Shown here: in pieces, positions 44,488 to 54,217 of the stretch
Position numbering within the stretch: position 1 is the first letter of the stretch
How the letters are laid out: the number at the start of each line of letters is the position of its first letter
Source of the DNA: Geobacter sp. OR-1
Lineage (GTDB): Bacteria; Desulfobacterota; Desulfuromonadia; Geobacterales; DSM-12255
Length of the DNA: 64,000 nt
Reading direction: 5' to 3'
NCBI RefSeq assembly: GCF_000813145.1
Contig: NZ_BAZF01000002.1
Location: 124,001-188,000, forward strand
Notes under the pieces: model-generated
What the model was told of the DNA's origin: nothing
Seen by the model: only the letters and a program-made list of their open reading frames with translations
The model's database searches: none
Made by a program: the position numbers and the translations under genes

Positions 44488-44907
44488 CTACTCCCAAGCG
44501 CTTATGTCCTTGTTCTCCCCCTCGCCGCCTTCCTTGCCGTCCGCTCCAAGCGACTTCAGGTCAAAAGGTTTGTTGTTGTCTCCAGGGGACTTATAGAAAT
44601 ACGGGTTGTCCCAGGGATCGGCTGTAACCGGCTTGGGGAGATAGGGCCCTTTCCAGCTCTTGATCGTGCCGGGATCTTTCCAGAGCACTTCCAGCTTTTC
44701 ATCGGTAGTTGGATATCTGTTGACATCCAGCTTGAAGGCGTCCAGCGCCGTAACGATCATCTCCACCTGCGCCTTGGCGGTCTTTTCCTTGGCCGTGCCG
44801 AGTTTGCTGAACAGCTTGGGCGTGACCAGAGAAGCGAGTAGACCGATGATGACGATGACTACCAGCAGTTCGATAAGGGTGAAGCCATTGGAATTCTTGT
44901 ATCTCAT
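44488..44907 (-). CDS. gspG: Major pseudopilin GspG
   Basis: 139 residues from the ATG at 44905-44907 (AGGA about ten bases upstream); the frame is open far upstream but without prepilin logic. Leader MRYKNSNG then FTLIELLVVIVIIGLLASLV, cleaved after Gly with Glu at +5. The globular part has DVNRYPTTDEKLEVLW and ends with DPWDNPYFYKSPGDNN and LGADGKEGGEGENKDI, the calcium-binding end of GspG. In Geobacter sulfurreducens a related pseudopilin, OxpG, is needed for insoluble Fe(III) oxide reduction; equivalence here is not shown. It heads the operon; I found no convincing promoter in the 133 bp upstream. Confidence 0.95.
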   Translation of the reverse strand: MRYKNSNGFTLIELLVVIVIIGLLASLVTPKLFSKLGTAKEKTAKAQVEMIVTALDAFKLDVNRYPTTDEKLEVLWKDPGTIKSWKGPYLPKPVTADPWDNPYFYKSPGDNNKPFDLKSLGADGKEGGEGENKDISAWE

Positions 44908-45040
44908 CTTGTTCAATCCTTTAGGGCTTATTCGATATTCAGGAAAAATCCAGGCGTCTTCATATAGCACAGAACCATACCCAGAATCAATGATGGCGGG
45001 ATAAAGATGATTAGGGGCAGAACATGTTAATATTTGTATA

Positions 45041-46135
45041 TTATTTCCCCTCACGCATCTTCTGCAGAATGTAGCCTGATATTTTCTCCTTGAATATTTC
45101 ACGATCAAAGTTACGAGCATGTTCGGCGATACGGTGAGAATCGAAGCTTCCTGATACAGACTCAAATCGTCTGACTGCAGCAACTAGGGAGTTGACCGTC
45201 TGCTCTTCGAAAAAGAGCCCGGTAACCCCGTCCAGCACCGTTTCAAGCGCACCGCCTGCCTTGAAGGATATTACCGGCTTGCCGCAAGCCATCGCTTCCA
45301 CCGGCACTATGCCGAAATCCTCTATCCCTGGGAAAATCAAGGCCCGGCATTTCCGTAAATGTTCCTTTATCACAGCAAACGGCTGACGGCCAAGCACTTG
45401 TACGTTGCCTCGCGCCAACCTCTTCACATCTGCCAGGGCTTCTCCTTCGCCGATAATTACCAGCCGTTTGCCAAGGGCATTGAATGCTTCCACGGCCAAG
45501 TCAAAACGCTTGTAACCAACCAGTTGCCCCAGAGCAAGATAATAGTCCTCATGCTCCGGCGCTACCGAGAAATCCGAGGTGGTTACGGGGGGATGGATGA
45601 CATCCGCTCGACGCCGATAGTGTTTTTCAATGCGCCTGGCAACAAAATGAGAGTTCGCGATAAAATGATCAACCCGGCCAGCGGAGACATAATCCCACAT
45701 TTTAAGATAGTGGATAAGAGGGAGCATGAACAGCTTAGTGACCATGCCGGCTTTTGCCCGGTAATCAAAATACATGTCCCATACGTAGCGCATCGGTGTA
45801 TGGCAGTAACAGATATGAACGGCATCCGGCCTGGTTAGCACCCCCTTTGCCGGACCGGACTCGCTGCTGATTACCAGATCATATTCACGTAAATCGAGTT
45901 GTTCCAGAGCCAGAGGCATCAGCGGCAGGTAGCTCTGGTATTTCTTCCGCGCATTAGGGAGCTTCTGGATATATGTTGTGACTACCTTGTGCTGCCTGAT
46001 TGTTGGCGACACGGATTCCGGATCGTAGACGTGCGTGTATATAACAGCTTGAGGGAACAGCTCGCACAAGGCTTCTACAACCTTCTCACCACCGCGCATG
46101 GTAACGAGCCAATAGTGAATTATTGCAACTTTCAT
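45041..46135 (-). CDS. Family 4 glycosyltransferase (WbaZ-like)
   Basis: 364 residues. N-terminal VAIIHYWLVTMRGGEKVVEA matches WbaZ-type mannosyltransferases, and SGPAKGVLTRPDAVHICYCH and TPMRYVWDMYFDY are typical of that branch. The donor site is the E-x7-E motif EDFGIVPVE followed by AMACGKPVIS. Retaining GT-B enzyme at the inner face of the cytoplasmic membrane. GDP-mannose as donor would fit gmd/fcl in the same block, but specificity is inferred. Last gene of the second block, 133 bp before gspG. Confidence 0.87.
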   Translation of the reverse strand: MKVAIIHYWLVTMRGGEKVVEALCELFPQAVIYTHVYDPESVSPTIRQHKVVTTYIQKLPNARKKYQSYLPLMPLALEQLDLREYDLVISSESGPAKGVLTRPDAVHICYCHTPMRYVWDMYFDYRAKAGMVTKLFMLPLIHYLKMWDYVSAGRVDHFIANSHFVARRIEKHYRRRADVIHPPVTTSDFSVAPEHEDYYLALGQLVGYKRFDLAVEAFNALGKRLVIIGEGEALADVKRLARGNVQVLGRQPFAVIKEHLRKCRALIFPGIEDFGIVPVEAMACGKPVISFKAGGALETVLDGVTGLFFEEQTVNSLVAAVRRFESVSGSFDSHRIAEHARNFDREIFKEKISGYILQKMREGK

Positions 46136-46237
46136 GTATTTCCCAGAGATAAGTCAATTTGCTGAAATGCCACAAAAACTCCAATATTGAGTGAGTTCAT
46201 ATATTTTGGCATTAACAATAGGCATCCGCAACAGCTA

Positions 46238-47320
46238 TCAGCCAATTTCACCTAAGGCGTCAAATATTGATGAAGCACACGCAGTCCATGATAACCTTTC
46301 AGCCTTTTCCAGGCCATTTCGCCTCATTTCCTCGCGCAGCCCCGGCTCAAAGATCAGCCGTCTGATACTGGCTACAATATCGGTCGCGTCATACGGATTG
46401 CAGAATAAGGCGGCCCCTTGACACACTTCAGGAAGCGACGCAGCACTAGATACAATCACTGGGCACCCACAGGCCTGCGCTTCGAGAGGGGGAAGACCGA
46501 ATCCTTCATAAAATGAAGGATAGACCAGACAGAGCGCATGTTCGTAGAGTGCACGCAACTCACCATCGTTCACATACCCAACATTTACGATATTGTCTGC
46601 TTCATGGGCTTGAGACAATTTGAACACTTTCGGGTTCGCACCACCCGCGACAACCACCTTGATATCCGTATGCCCCAGAAGTTTGACGGCAGCAATTACA
46701 GACTGAATGTTCTTGTTGGGATTGGTGCTGCCGGAAGCCAATACATATTTCCTGGATGCAAGATTATACTGCTTCAGAATGTGTTCATCGGCAGGAGTGG
46801 CGGTAATATGCTCTTTCCCCTCATAGATGACCCGGATCTTTTCAGTATTAATACTGCAATAGGTTATTAATTCATTGCAGGAGAAATTGGAAACAGTAAT
46901 TATCATCCGGGCAATTCTTCCCAAGAGTTTCATCAGCACTCGATACCAGAGGCGGAAAAAGAACGAATAGGCTTCAGGGAAAGCAAAAACCGCAGCATCG
47001 TGGATAGTAACAACCTGATTTCGTTTGAATAGCGGCGCCGCATTTGTCAGGCTTACCAGTACGCCATCCCGAGAGTGAAAAGGCAGTTCAAACTGTTCCC
47101 AGTAATGCCCGGTTAACCGGCCGACCGAGCGTACCGATACGGCTCTGTAATCAGGAAGTTCCTCGACATCGGGCGGAACCAGTAGTTCAAAATTGTACCC
47201 TGAGGCATCAATCTTCCCCGAGGCTATCAGCTCGTCTAAAGCCTTTATCACTTCGTGGGCGTAGCGCTGTACACCGGTGATCGACTGGGTCAGAAAGCGG
47301 CCGTTCAGATATATAATCAT
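46238..47320 (-). CDS. Family 4 glycosyltransferase
   Basis: 360 residues from the ATG at 47318-47320, which overlaps the previous stop (ATGA). Begins MIIYLNGRFLTQSITGVQRY; the donor motif is SFYEGFGLPPLEAQACGCPV, followed by SLPEVCQGAALFCNPYD. The last motif is almost the same in the transferase at 48518-49621, suggesting duplication. Cytoplasmic GT-B enzyme; sugar unknown. A 102-bp gap without clear signals separates it from the last transferase. Confidence 0.87.
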   Translation of the reverse strand: MIIYLNGRFLTQSITGVQRYAHEVIKALDELIASGKIDASGYNFELLVPPDVEELPDYRAVSVRSVGRLTGHYWEQFELPFHSRDGVLVSLTNAAPLFKRNQVVTIHDAAVFAFPEAYSFFFRLWYRVLMKLLGRIARMIITVSNFSCNELITYCSINTEKIRVIYEGKEHITATPADEHILKQYNLASRKYVLASGSTNPNKNIQSVIAAVKLLGHTDIKVVVAGGANPKVFKLSQAHEADNIVNVGYVNDGELRALYEHALCLVYPSFYEGFGLPPLEAQACGCPVIVSSAASLPEVCQGAALFCNPYDATDIVASIRRLIFEPGLREEMRRNGLEKAERLSWTACASSIFDALGEIG

Positions 47321-48516
47321 GTTGGTATTCCGTTTCCTGCAGTCGTAATCTGATCGAACAGTGCTGTCAGCTTCGCAACACAGACTGGCCATGAATTTTC
47401 CACACACCGCTGCCGGGCACCGGCACGAAGTCGTTCAAGCATGGGGGATTGCGAGAAGACATGCAAACAATCTGCAAGCTCACGAACATCACCTGGAAAG
47501 AACAAAACCCCATCCACATTGTCTTTTATCATCTCTGGAAGATTCCTGGTTCGAGCGGCAATTGCCGGCACCCCGAAACTCCTGGCCCACATAAGTGGAC
47601 CACTCGCAGAACCGGAACCTGTCTCACGGTACGGGAGAACCAACAGGTCGATGCGTTCAAAAAAGCCCGGGAGCGCGTCATCAGGAATATACCCGGCAAA
47701 ATGGACATTGGATGCCAATCCCAAACAGTTCACCTGCCGCTTCAGCTCTTCAAGATACTGGTGATCTTGCCTGAACAGCGGGACCCCGGCAATCTCCACC
47801 AGCAGGCCGTCCATGAGTAGCCCCTTTTGCGCCAAATGCCCCAATGCCGCAATCAGGATATCTATTCCCTTGCTCTTGGTGATGCTTCCCAGCACTCCCA
47901 GACGTACGGGGCGATTCGGCAGCCGTGCAGGCATCTCCATGAGTGAATCATGATAATTAATATGTTGCATGACTAGTAGGGGGTGATCGGGTCTAATTAC
48001 GTTAAGCCGCTTCATCCACAGCTGCTTCCCCTTTTCCGAAAGGAGGATCCAGTGATGCCCCTGGGATATGAAATCCCGCTCAATCGATCCGCCGATTGTC
48101 CGGTTATACAGCCACCGGACAGCTCGCACGGCTACAATATCCTGATATGGATTAAAGATCGGATTGAGGTTGACAACCGTTCGTGGAGGGTCGTGAACCG
48201 TTACCAGTGTGGCAATCTCAGGGGCCACGGCCTTGAGACCGCGTAGAGAGTGAAATACCTGGAAATCGCCTACTCCCATTTCAGCAAAAACCAGTGCGGC
48301 TGACTCCTGCTTGACGAGGTCAGCCAGCCGACTACCCAATTGCAGCGCCAGTCTGTTTGGAGTTACGGGATCTCCGGTTAAACAATCCGAAGCATCCACG
48401 AGAACGTAGCGGCCATCGCCATACCGGCAAAAAGCCTCTATGATCCTGTTAGAATACGCCCTGACACCATTGCCTTCCATCATGGGCGGTCTGACGTAAA
48501 GAACGCGGCGCTCCAT
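47317..48516 (-). CDS. Family 4 glycosyltransferase, divergent donor motif
   Basis: 399 residues from the ATG at 48514-48516, one base after the preceding stop. VLYVRPPMMEGNGVRAYSNR begins the acceptor domain; GVLGSITKSKGIDILIAALG starts the donor domain. Where relatives have EGFGLP-x-E it has LPYRETGSGSASGPLMWARS, so the second Glu of E-x7-E is replaced. The fold is clear; the donor may differ from that of its neighbours. Confidence 0.8.
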   Translation of the reverse strand: MERRVLYVRPPMMEGNGVRAYSNRIIEAFCRYGDGRYVLVDASDCLTGDPVTPNRLALQLGSRLADLVKQESAALVFAEMGVGDFQVFHSLRGLKAVAPEIATLVTVHDPPRTVVNLNPIFNPYQDIVAVRAVRWLYNRTIGGSIERDFISQGHHWILLSEKGKQLWMKRLNVIRPDHPLLVMQHINYHDSLMEMPARLPNRPVRLGVLGSITKSKGIDILIAALGHLAQKGLLMDGLLVEIAGVPLFRQDHQYLEELKRQVNCLGLASNVHFAGYIPDDALPGFFERIDLLVLPYRETGSGSASGPLMWARSFGVPAIAARTRNLPEMIKDNVDGVLFFPGDVRELADCLHVFSQSPMLERLRAGARQRCVENSWPVCVAKLTALFDQITTAGNGIPT

Positions 48517-48517
48517 A

Positions 48518-49621
48518 TCAGCCGCCAGCCAGAATATCGGAGATAACGCCGGCAGTCGTCGCGGCACTGCTCTCCCAGGTGAACCGTTTTGCCCTCGTGC
48601 GACCCTTGGCTATCATCTCATCCCGGAGCGTTCGGTCCTCCAGCAGCTCCCTGATTCTCGCGGCAATGTCTTTGTAGTCATACGGATTGCAATAAAGTGC
48701 CGCATCACCGCACACCTCCGGCAGCGAACTGCAAGCCGAGACTATCGCGGGACAGCCGCATGCCATTGCCTCGATGGTAGGGAGACCGAACCCTTCGTAA
48801 AATGAAGGGAGGACCAGTGCATCCGCATGGGCAAAATAACGTCGCAACTCGCTGTCAGCCACATACCCGGTAAAAACGATTCTCTGGGTCAGGCGGTGGG
48901 CCATAGCCATGGTCTCTTCATCAGCAGTGATGAACCCTTCTTTTTTCCCAACGATGACCAGATCATGGGGAATACTCTCACGAATGGCATCAAAAGCCCG
49001 TATAAGTCCTTTCAAATTCTTGTGTGGCTTTACATTTCCGACAAAAAGAAGATACGGTCGTTGATGCGGGGAGGAAGCGCGTTCAATGGCAAACCAGGCC
49101 GGGTCAACCGCATTGTAGGCAACCTTGATGTCATCACGACGAAGGCCTGTCATTCGGATCAACTCGGTGACCGTATATTTGGAGGGGCAGAGAATCGCCG
49201 ACGCCTTGCGCATCAGGGTTATGAACATGTATCTGGCATATAGGCGCTGGTGCAAACCTTTGAGATAATGTGCCATGGTTAAATGGAAAACATCATGGAC
49301 CGTAACGAGCAACTTCGCCTTTGAGAAAAGGGGAATGTTGTAGTGGGGAGACCAATACAAGGCAGTATCAGCAGGGATGAGCCGACAAATGGCAAACTGC
49401 TCGCTGATGGAATAGATGGGGGAGTTGCACGAAATGATATCTACCTGCTCGGCGACGCCAGTAAAGGGCTCAAGTTCAACCGGGTCCCCGAGAAGAGTGA
49501 ACCGGCAACCGGGAAGTCGCTCCATGACCAATGGGACCAAATTGGACAAGTAGGTCCCGATCCCTGAAGCATGAAGCATGCGTAGGTCAATCGTTATATT
49601 GTCAGTATGTTGACTGCCCAT
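48518..49621 (-). CDS. Family 4 glycosyltransferase
   Basis: 367 residues. ITIDLRMLHASGIGTYLSNL at the N-terminus, YLLFVGNVKPHKNLKGLIRA at the domain junction and the donor motif SFYEGFGLPTIEAMACGCPA, then SLPEVCGDAALYCNPYD. Resembles mannosyl- or rhamnosyltransferases of O-antigen loci, but sugar cannot be read. Close in its C-terminal half to the transferase at 46238-47320. Confidence 0.87.
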   Translation of the reverse strand: MGSQHTDNITIDLRMLHASGIGTYLSNLVPLVMERLPGCRFTLLGDPVELEPFTGVAEQVDIISCNSPIYSISEQFAICRLIPADTALYWSPHYNIPLFSKAKLLVTVHDVFHLTMAHYLKGLHQRLYARYMFITLMRKASAILCPSKYTVTELIRMTGLRRDDIKVAYNAVDPAWFAIERASSPHQRPYLLFVGNVKPHKNLKGLIRAFDAIRESIPHDLVIVGKKEGFITADEETMAMAHRLTQRIVFTGYVADSELRRYFAHADALVLPSFYEGFGLPTIEAMACGCPAIVSACSSLPEVCGDAALYCNPYDYKDIAARIRELLEDRTLRDEMIAKGRTRAKRFTWESSAATTAGVISDILAGG

Positions 49622-49682
49622 TAAATGATGCTGCTCCTAAATGCAGAAAACATTTCAAAAAGTGAGGAGACCTTATCGTTAA

Positions 49683-51092
49683 TCAGGCTCTCAACAATGA
49701 AGCGTTGTTTTTTATCCCGGTAACCCCCATCAACATTCCGAGAATTAGCCAGAAATACATATTTACAAAATCAGGGACCGAGACAAACATGAGTATCAAT
49801 GCCGTAATCAGTGCCGTGACCAAGCCAGCCATGATTTTCGATATATCATCATTACAGCGGTATTTCACAAGATGTAACGCAGGGAAAAGAATTACAATGA
49901 CAAATGCGACCACAAAAAGTGACAGACCAATGATTCCTGTGTTGGCGAGTAAAGTTGACCCCAGATCAAAAGTTCTGTTACTGGCAAAACCGGAACCCAT
50001 AAAGTATGTATCGATCAAGACCTGAATACCGTGGAAGAATGACCATGAACGTTCTACTCCAGACTCTGACTGCAATTTTTCGACCGTCAGCTCATTAATC
50101 CCCCTGACTATCCCTGCCAAATCCAGATCCAGCCTGTTTATAACCGTCAAAAACACCCCTGCAAAAAGAACGGCCATGATACCGATCTGAGCAGCAAGAT
50201 AGCGCAGTGCCCGCCCCAAACGTCTGCTCGCCAACGCCACCAGGAGCGTCAGCACAATCGCAATGAAAATACCGAGAAAGGCCGTGGTGCTGGTTGTAAG
50301 AATGGCTGTGATGATCATGATGAACAGAAGGGTCTTCTGGGTTGCAGGTTTCAGCGGATAGAATTCAAGGACATTGAACACCATTACCATGGTAATCATT
50401 ATGGTAAGGAAGTAGCCGTATACCGACGGCTCCTGAGCAATAGACGATATCCTCCTCAATATGGCAATTCTCTGGTCGAAACCATGGCTGTATCCGGGAT
50501 GGTTATTAAACAACCATTCCGGATACAGGCCCCCAAAGAAGCTAAGGACATAGGTAATTATTCCCCACACTATACTGAATATGGTTACTTTCATAAGAAT
50601 GGAGACGCATCTCTTGGCAATCCCCAATTCTTCCGTTTCATTGGCGACTATGAAGGAGGTCACCATAAACAGGGTAAAATATATGAACTGCGTCACCGTG
50701 TATGCCGGGATTTCGCCACTATAATCCTGGTCATTGAATGCTGGATTGAACAGGATATAGTCGCTTCCCGCAAGCACAAGTATCAGAGGCAGCAACAGGG
50801 TCAGAAGACTATGAAGCCACGTAAACAAAAAACCTAGATAGCAATACTTCTGCAAACCACAGATTCTGATCCTAGACGTACCGGTCAGGCACCGGATGAA
50901 AAATGCACCCATCAAAAGCAATGAGACAAAAAACGCGGGGGCCATTCCGAAAAGGGATCCCTTGAACTCGATGATGGTGGCAGCGGTAAATGGCGTAACA
51001 ACCGCGAAGAGATACAAGAGTTTTCGAGTATTCAGCCTGACAAACCAGTATAGGCCCAGCGGGACAACAATTATTCCCATCGCTGTCAACAT
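49683..51092 (-). CDS. Wzy-like O-antigen polymerase/ligase family membrane protein
   Basis: 469 residues with about ten to twelve hydrophobic helices and one longer periplasmic loop (~320-370, including GVERSWSFFHGIQVLIDTYF and GSGFASNRTFDLG). This layout is the O-antigen ligase/polymerase superfamily; in a locus with wzx and wzz it is most likely the Wzy polymerase that joins repeat units at the periplasmic face. The sequence is too variable in this family for a firmer name. It is the only polymerase candidate in the window. Confidence 0.8.
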   Translation of the reverse strand: MLTAMGIIVVPLGLYWFVRLNTRKLLYLFAVVTPFTAATIIEFKGSLFGMAPAFFVSLLLMGAFFIRCLTGTSRIRICGLQKYCYLGFLFTWLHSLLTLLLPLILVLAGSDYILFNPAFNDQDYSGEIPAYTVTQFIYFTLFMVTSFIVANETEELGIAKRCVSILMKVTIFSIVWGIITYVLSFFGGLYPEWLFNNHPGYSHGFDQRIAILRRISSIAQEPSVYGYFLTIMITMVMVFNVLEFYPLKPATQKTLLFIMIITAILTTSTTAFLGIFIAIVLTLLVALASRRLGRALRYLAAQIGIMAVLFAGVFLTVINRLDLDLAGIVRGINELTVEKLQSESGVERSWSFFHGIQVLIDTYFMGSGFASNRTFDLGSTLLANTGIIGLSLFVVAFVIVILFPALHLVKYRCNDDISKIMAGLVTALITALILMFVSVPDFVNMYFWLILGMLMGVTGIKNNASLLRA

Positions 51093-51095
51093 GGA

Positions 51096-52193
51096 TCAGC
51101 GCGCCGCGGCTGCTTCATCAATAGCGATTGAGAGCATTTTGGCCCCAGATTGCCAATTCCAGTCAACCAGAGAGGTAACAGGCTGCTGAGGGACTATCTT
51201 GCCACGAAAGATTAGTTCGAGCATGTCGTAAATCCCCTCATACGAGGTGCCGTGAAAAAGCGCATGTTCACAACACGCCTCGTGCAGTGCCGGAATGTCT
51301 GAAACAACAACTGGTGTTGAACATGAATAGGCTTCGAGAACCGGCATACCGAAACCTTCATATAGCGAAGGCATAAAGAACAAAGTAGCCCCGCTGTAGA
51401 GAGCTGGCAGATCTTCTTCGGGCACATATCCGAGACGATGCACCAGGCCCCGCTGCTCAAGCCTTTGGAGTCTAGTCAATAAATTCCCATTGCTCCAACC
51501 TTTGCCGCCGACTATGACAAGACTGGGAACGTCCACATCTGAGGACTCAGCCAGGTCACTATACGCTCTGAGGAAGGCATCAAGGTTTTTTCGGGGTTCC
51601 AGGGTGCCGACAATGAGATTATAGTTGGTGCTAATATTGTATTTTGCCTTGACGGCACTCACTTCCTGATCACTTCTCTTGGCATACATGGGACTGACTC
51701 CCGGCTTGATAATGGTGTCAGGTATTCTGCCATAATATGCATGAACCTCAGCAGCGGTGGAATTTGAAATAGAAACTATTCTGTCCGCTTTTTCGATAGA
51801 ACGCTTTGAAAACAGCGCGAGCGCAGTTCTGAACAGAAAAGGCATAGTCGACGGATATCGTCGCCACACAAAATCGTATAGAGTCAATACCGTTCCAATA
51901 CCGTTCAAATTAGGCGGAAGCAGGCTTGTCGTCGCCCAAAACACATCGATATCGTATTTTTTCAAAAGCCCGGGACCCTGCGCCATCAACCAGATTATGC
52001 CACTTTTACTGATGGGCCCCTTTGAAACAAACTTATTACAGTGTTTCAGATCAAGAGCGAAGTCCTTATGCGCAAACAGATAAAATTCATCATCAGGTCG
52101 GATGGTAACAAGTTCCTTTAGTAGATTGAAACAATAGTTTCCAACTCCTGTCATATTCCCGATAAAACATTTTGCATCAACGCCTATTCTCAT
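51096..52193 (-). CDS. Family 4 glycosyltransferase
   Basis: 365 residues. Begins IGVDAKCFIGNMTGVGNYCF; YDFVWRRYPSTMPFLFRTAL and IIKPGVSPMY lie mid-protein; NLIVGTLEPRKNLDAFLRAY and the donor motif SLYEGFGMPVLEAYSCSTPV identify the GT-B fold. Same branch as the transferases at 46238 and 48518. Three bases separate it from the polymerase gene. Confidence 0.87.
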   Translation of the reverse strand: MRIGVDAKCFIGNMTGVGNYCFNLLKELVTIRPDDEFYLFAHKDFALDLKHCNKFVSKGPISKSGIIWLMAQGPGLLKKYDIDVFWATTSLLPPNLNGIGTVLTLYDFVWRRYPSTMPFLFRTALALFSKRSIEKADRIVSISNSTAAEVHAYYGRIPDTIIKPGVSPMYAKRSDQEVSAVKAKYNISTNYNLIVGTLEPRKNLDAFLRAYSDLAESSDVDVPSLVIVGGKGWSNGNLLTRLQRLEQRGLVHRLGYVPEEDLPALYSGATLFFMPSLYEGFGMPVLEAYSCSTPVVVSDIPALHEACCEHALFHGTSYEGIYDMLELIFRGKIVPQQPVTSLVDWNWQSGAKMLSIAIDEAAAAR

Positions 52194-52203
52194 AATTATG
52201 CAA

Positions 52204-53100
52204 TCACTTATCTGCAGTCAACATTCGGTAGCCCTCAAGTATGCTTTTTATTGAAAGCGCAAATTGACTGGCGGAATAACCGTTAATGACAAACTGTTTT
52301 GTCAAACTCAAGATCATATACAAAACGACTACATTTTTTAATACTGGGATGTTTTTGCAAATAAAATAAACCCTGTTTCTATTCCCGTATTTTATTGAAA
52401 AATCTGTATACTGACCTCCTGTCGAACTGCTTACTTTGTGATAAAGGCTGAGTTCTGGCAATAACTTCATAATCAATCTATGTTTTTTTGCCCTATAACA
52501 AAAATCAACATCGTCGAAATAAACAAAGTATTTTTCATCCATAAGGTCTATCTTGTCAAAGACCGTAGATTTTATCAACATGCAGCATGTAGGGGCATAT
52601 TCAATATTTGTTACATTATCGTATTGCCCTGAATCAACTTGGTTAAAGCCTACATGTACGTTGTAATAAAACTTCAATTTACTGAAATAGCCGCCGGCAA
52701 ACCAAATTCGCTTTGGGTCATCATAGTACATGATCTTTGGCACTGTCATATCGCACTGATATTTCTTGAGTCCAGAAAGGAGAGAATGCAATAGCTCATT
52801 ATTAAAGACAGTATCATTATTGATTAACAATACATATTCACAGTTATTATCTAACGATGCCCTAATACCCTGGTTGTTTCCTGCAGCAACGCCAACATTA
52901 AGTTTGTTTGGCAATATAACTATTCTTTCGTCTTTATAACCGGACAGTTTATCCAGCGTGGTGTCAGTTGAGGCGTTATCGACAATGTACAGCACGAAAT
53001 TGTTATGGGTCTGGGAAAGGATTGATGCCATGAAATCATCAATTATATCTCCGCTGTTGTATGTTACAGTTACCACCCCAATTTTTTCAGCCCTTACCAT
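52204..53100 (-). CDS. Family 2 glycosyltransferase (rhamnosyltransferase-like)
   Basis: 298 residues, a soluble GT-A enzyme. VVTVTYNSGDIIDDFMASIL, then IVDNASTDTTLDKL, the metal-binding region LLINNDTVFN, and EKYFVYFDDVDFCYRAK, the pattern of WbbL/RfbN-like rhamnosyltransferases. One hydrophobic stretch near the C-terminus may attach it to the membrane. The gene is visibly AT-richer than the housekeeping genes, which hints at foreign origin. It overlaps the epimerase gene upstream by 14 bp. Confidence 0.86.
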   Translation of the reverse strand: MVRAEKIGVVTVTYNSGDIIDDFMASILSQTHNNFVLYIVDNASTDTTLDKLSGYKDERIVILPNKLNVGVAAGNNQGIRASLDNNCEYVLLINNDTVFNNELLHSLLSGLKKYQCDMTVPKIMYYDDPKRIWFAGGYFSKLKFYYNVHVGFNQVDSGQYDNVTNIEYAPTCCMLIKSTVFDKIDLMDEKYFVYFDDVDFCYRAKKHRLIMKLLPELSLYHKVSSSTGGQYTDFSIKYGNRNRVYFICKNIPVLKNVVVLYMILSLTKQFVINGYSASQFALSIKSILEGYRMLTADK

Positions 53101-54217
53101 GCATTAATCCTTTTGCGCGCATTTCCTGCAATGAAGCCTCATATAAATCTGTTTCAATTGCTTGCTGTTCTGTCCACCGTAAAAACGCTTGCACCCCTTC
53201 CCTGAATTTCCAACAAGGGACATAACCTATCTCTGCATGGGATTTGCGAAGGTCGGCAAGATTATGCCGAATGTCCCCAACCCGGAATTCCCCTGTGATT
53301 TCGATTTTTGACGAACTGGAAAAGAATTCGACTATCTCATGCGCCACGTCCAGAACTGTTGTTTGCAATCCGCTGCCGACGTTGACAGCAGTGACCGCCT
53401 TGTTTTCCGGTCTGATGCAACGCCATGTGGCCTCAACCACATCATCTATAAAAACAAAATCACGGCTTTCCAACCCATCTTCAAATATACGGATAGGTTT
53501 TCCAGTACGTGCAAGGTTGGAAAATATTGCCAGAATGCCGGTATAGGGGTTGAGTAATGACTGGCCCGGACCATAGACATTCTGATAGCGGAGTGCATAT
53601 CCGGAAATGCCTAATGATTGCGAAAACATTAGAACCATTTGCTCTTGAAACTGTTTGGTAAGCCCATAATAGGAAGAAGGGGCATAAGGAGCCGATTCAT
53701 CGGTCGGCAGCGCTGTTATCGGGTGACGACAGAGGTGGCAGCGAGGCTCGAACTGCCCGTTTGCCAGGTCCTCGATGATCCGGGGCCCCGGGAATACTGG
53801 GCCATGCTCACTGCATGAATACTTCCCTTCTCCATAGATTGCACGGGAGGAGGCAACAACGACCTTGCCGACTGAATAACTGCCATTCACCAGGCAATCG
53901 AAAAGAACCGCTGTCCCATCGAGATTCACTTCGGTGTACCGGCCGATCTCGTACATAGACTGACCGGTACCGGTCTCCGCAGCAAGATGCACAACGACAT
54001 CTTGGCCCTTGAGAGCATCGCTGACAAGCAATTTATCCCGAACATCACCCCTTATCAGCCGGACCCTCCCGGCAATTTCAGCCTGAAGGTTGTTACATTG
54101 GCCATGAACCTGCGGGCTGAAGTTATCCAGCAAGGTCACAGTACACTGCTCCATGAGGAGTTTTCGTGTCAGATGGGTGCCGATGAAACCGGCGCCACCG
54201 GTAATGAGAACATTCAT
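53087..54217 (-). CDS. NAD-dependent sugar-nucleotide epimerase with Cys motif
   Basis: 376 residues, extended SDR fold: NAD-binding GGAGFIGTHLTRKLL, HLAAETGTGQSMYE, catalytic Ser in VASSRAIYGEGKYSC and the Tyr/Lys pair in SSYYGLTKQFQEQ. An insertion of ~40 residues before the Tyr carries C-x-x-C (RCHLCRHP) and an upstream Cys. A similar insertion occurs in dTDP-L-rhamnose 4-epimerase-type enzymes, so production of a 6-deoxy-talose donor is possible, but no rhamnose genes are in the window. It overlaps the acyltransferase gene upstream by four bases. Confidence 0.8.
   Translation of the reverse strand: MNVLITGGAGFIGTHLTRKLLMEQCTVTLLDNFSPQVHGQCNNLQAEIAGRVRLIRGDVRDKLLVSDALKGQDVVVHLAAETGTGQSMYEIGRYTEVNLDGTAVLFDCLVNGSYSVGKVVVASSRAIYGEGKYSCSEHGPVFPGPRIIEDLANGQFEPRCHLCRHPITALPTDESAPYAPSSYYGLTKQFQEQMVLMFSQSLGISGYALRYQNVYGPGQSLLNPYTGILAIFSNLARTGKPIRIFEDGLESRDFVFIDDVVEATWRCIRPENKAVTAVNVGSGLQTTVLDVAHEIVEFFSSSSKIEITGEFRVGDIRHNLADLRKSHAEIGYVPCWKFREGVQAFLRWTEQQAIETDLYEASLQEMRAKGLMHGKG

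Noticed and set aside
44908-45040. Sigma54 promoter before gspG
   Set aside because: Several GG and GC dinucleotides occur, but none at the -24/-12 spacing with the TGGCAC-N5-TTGC context.
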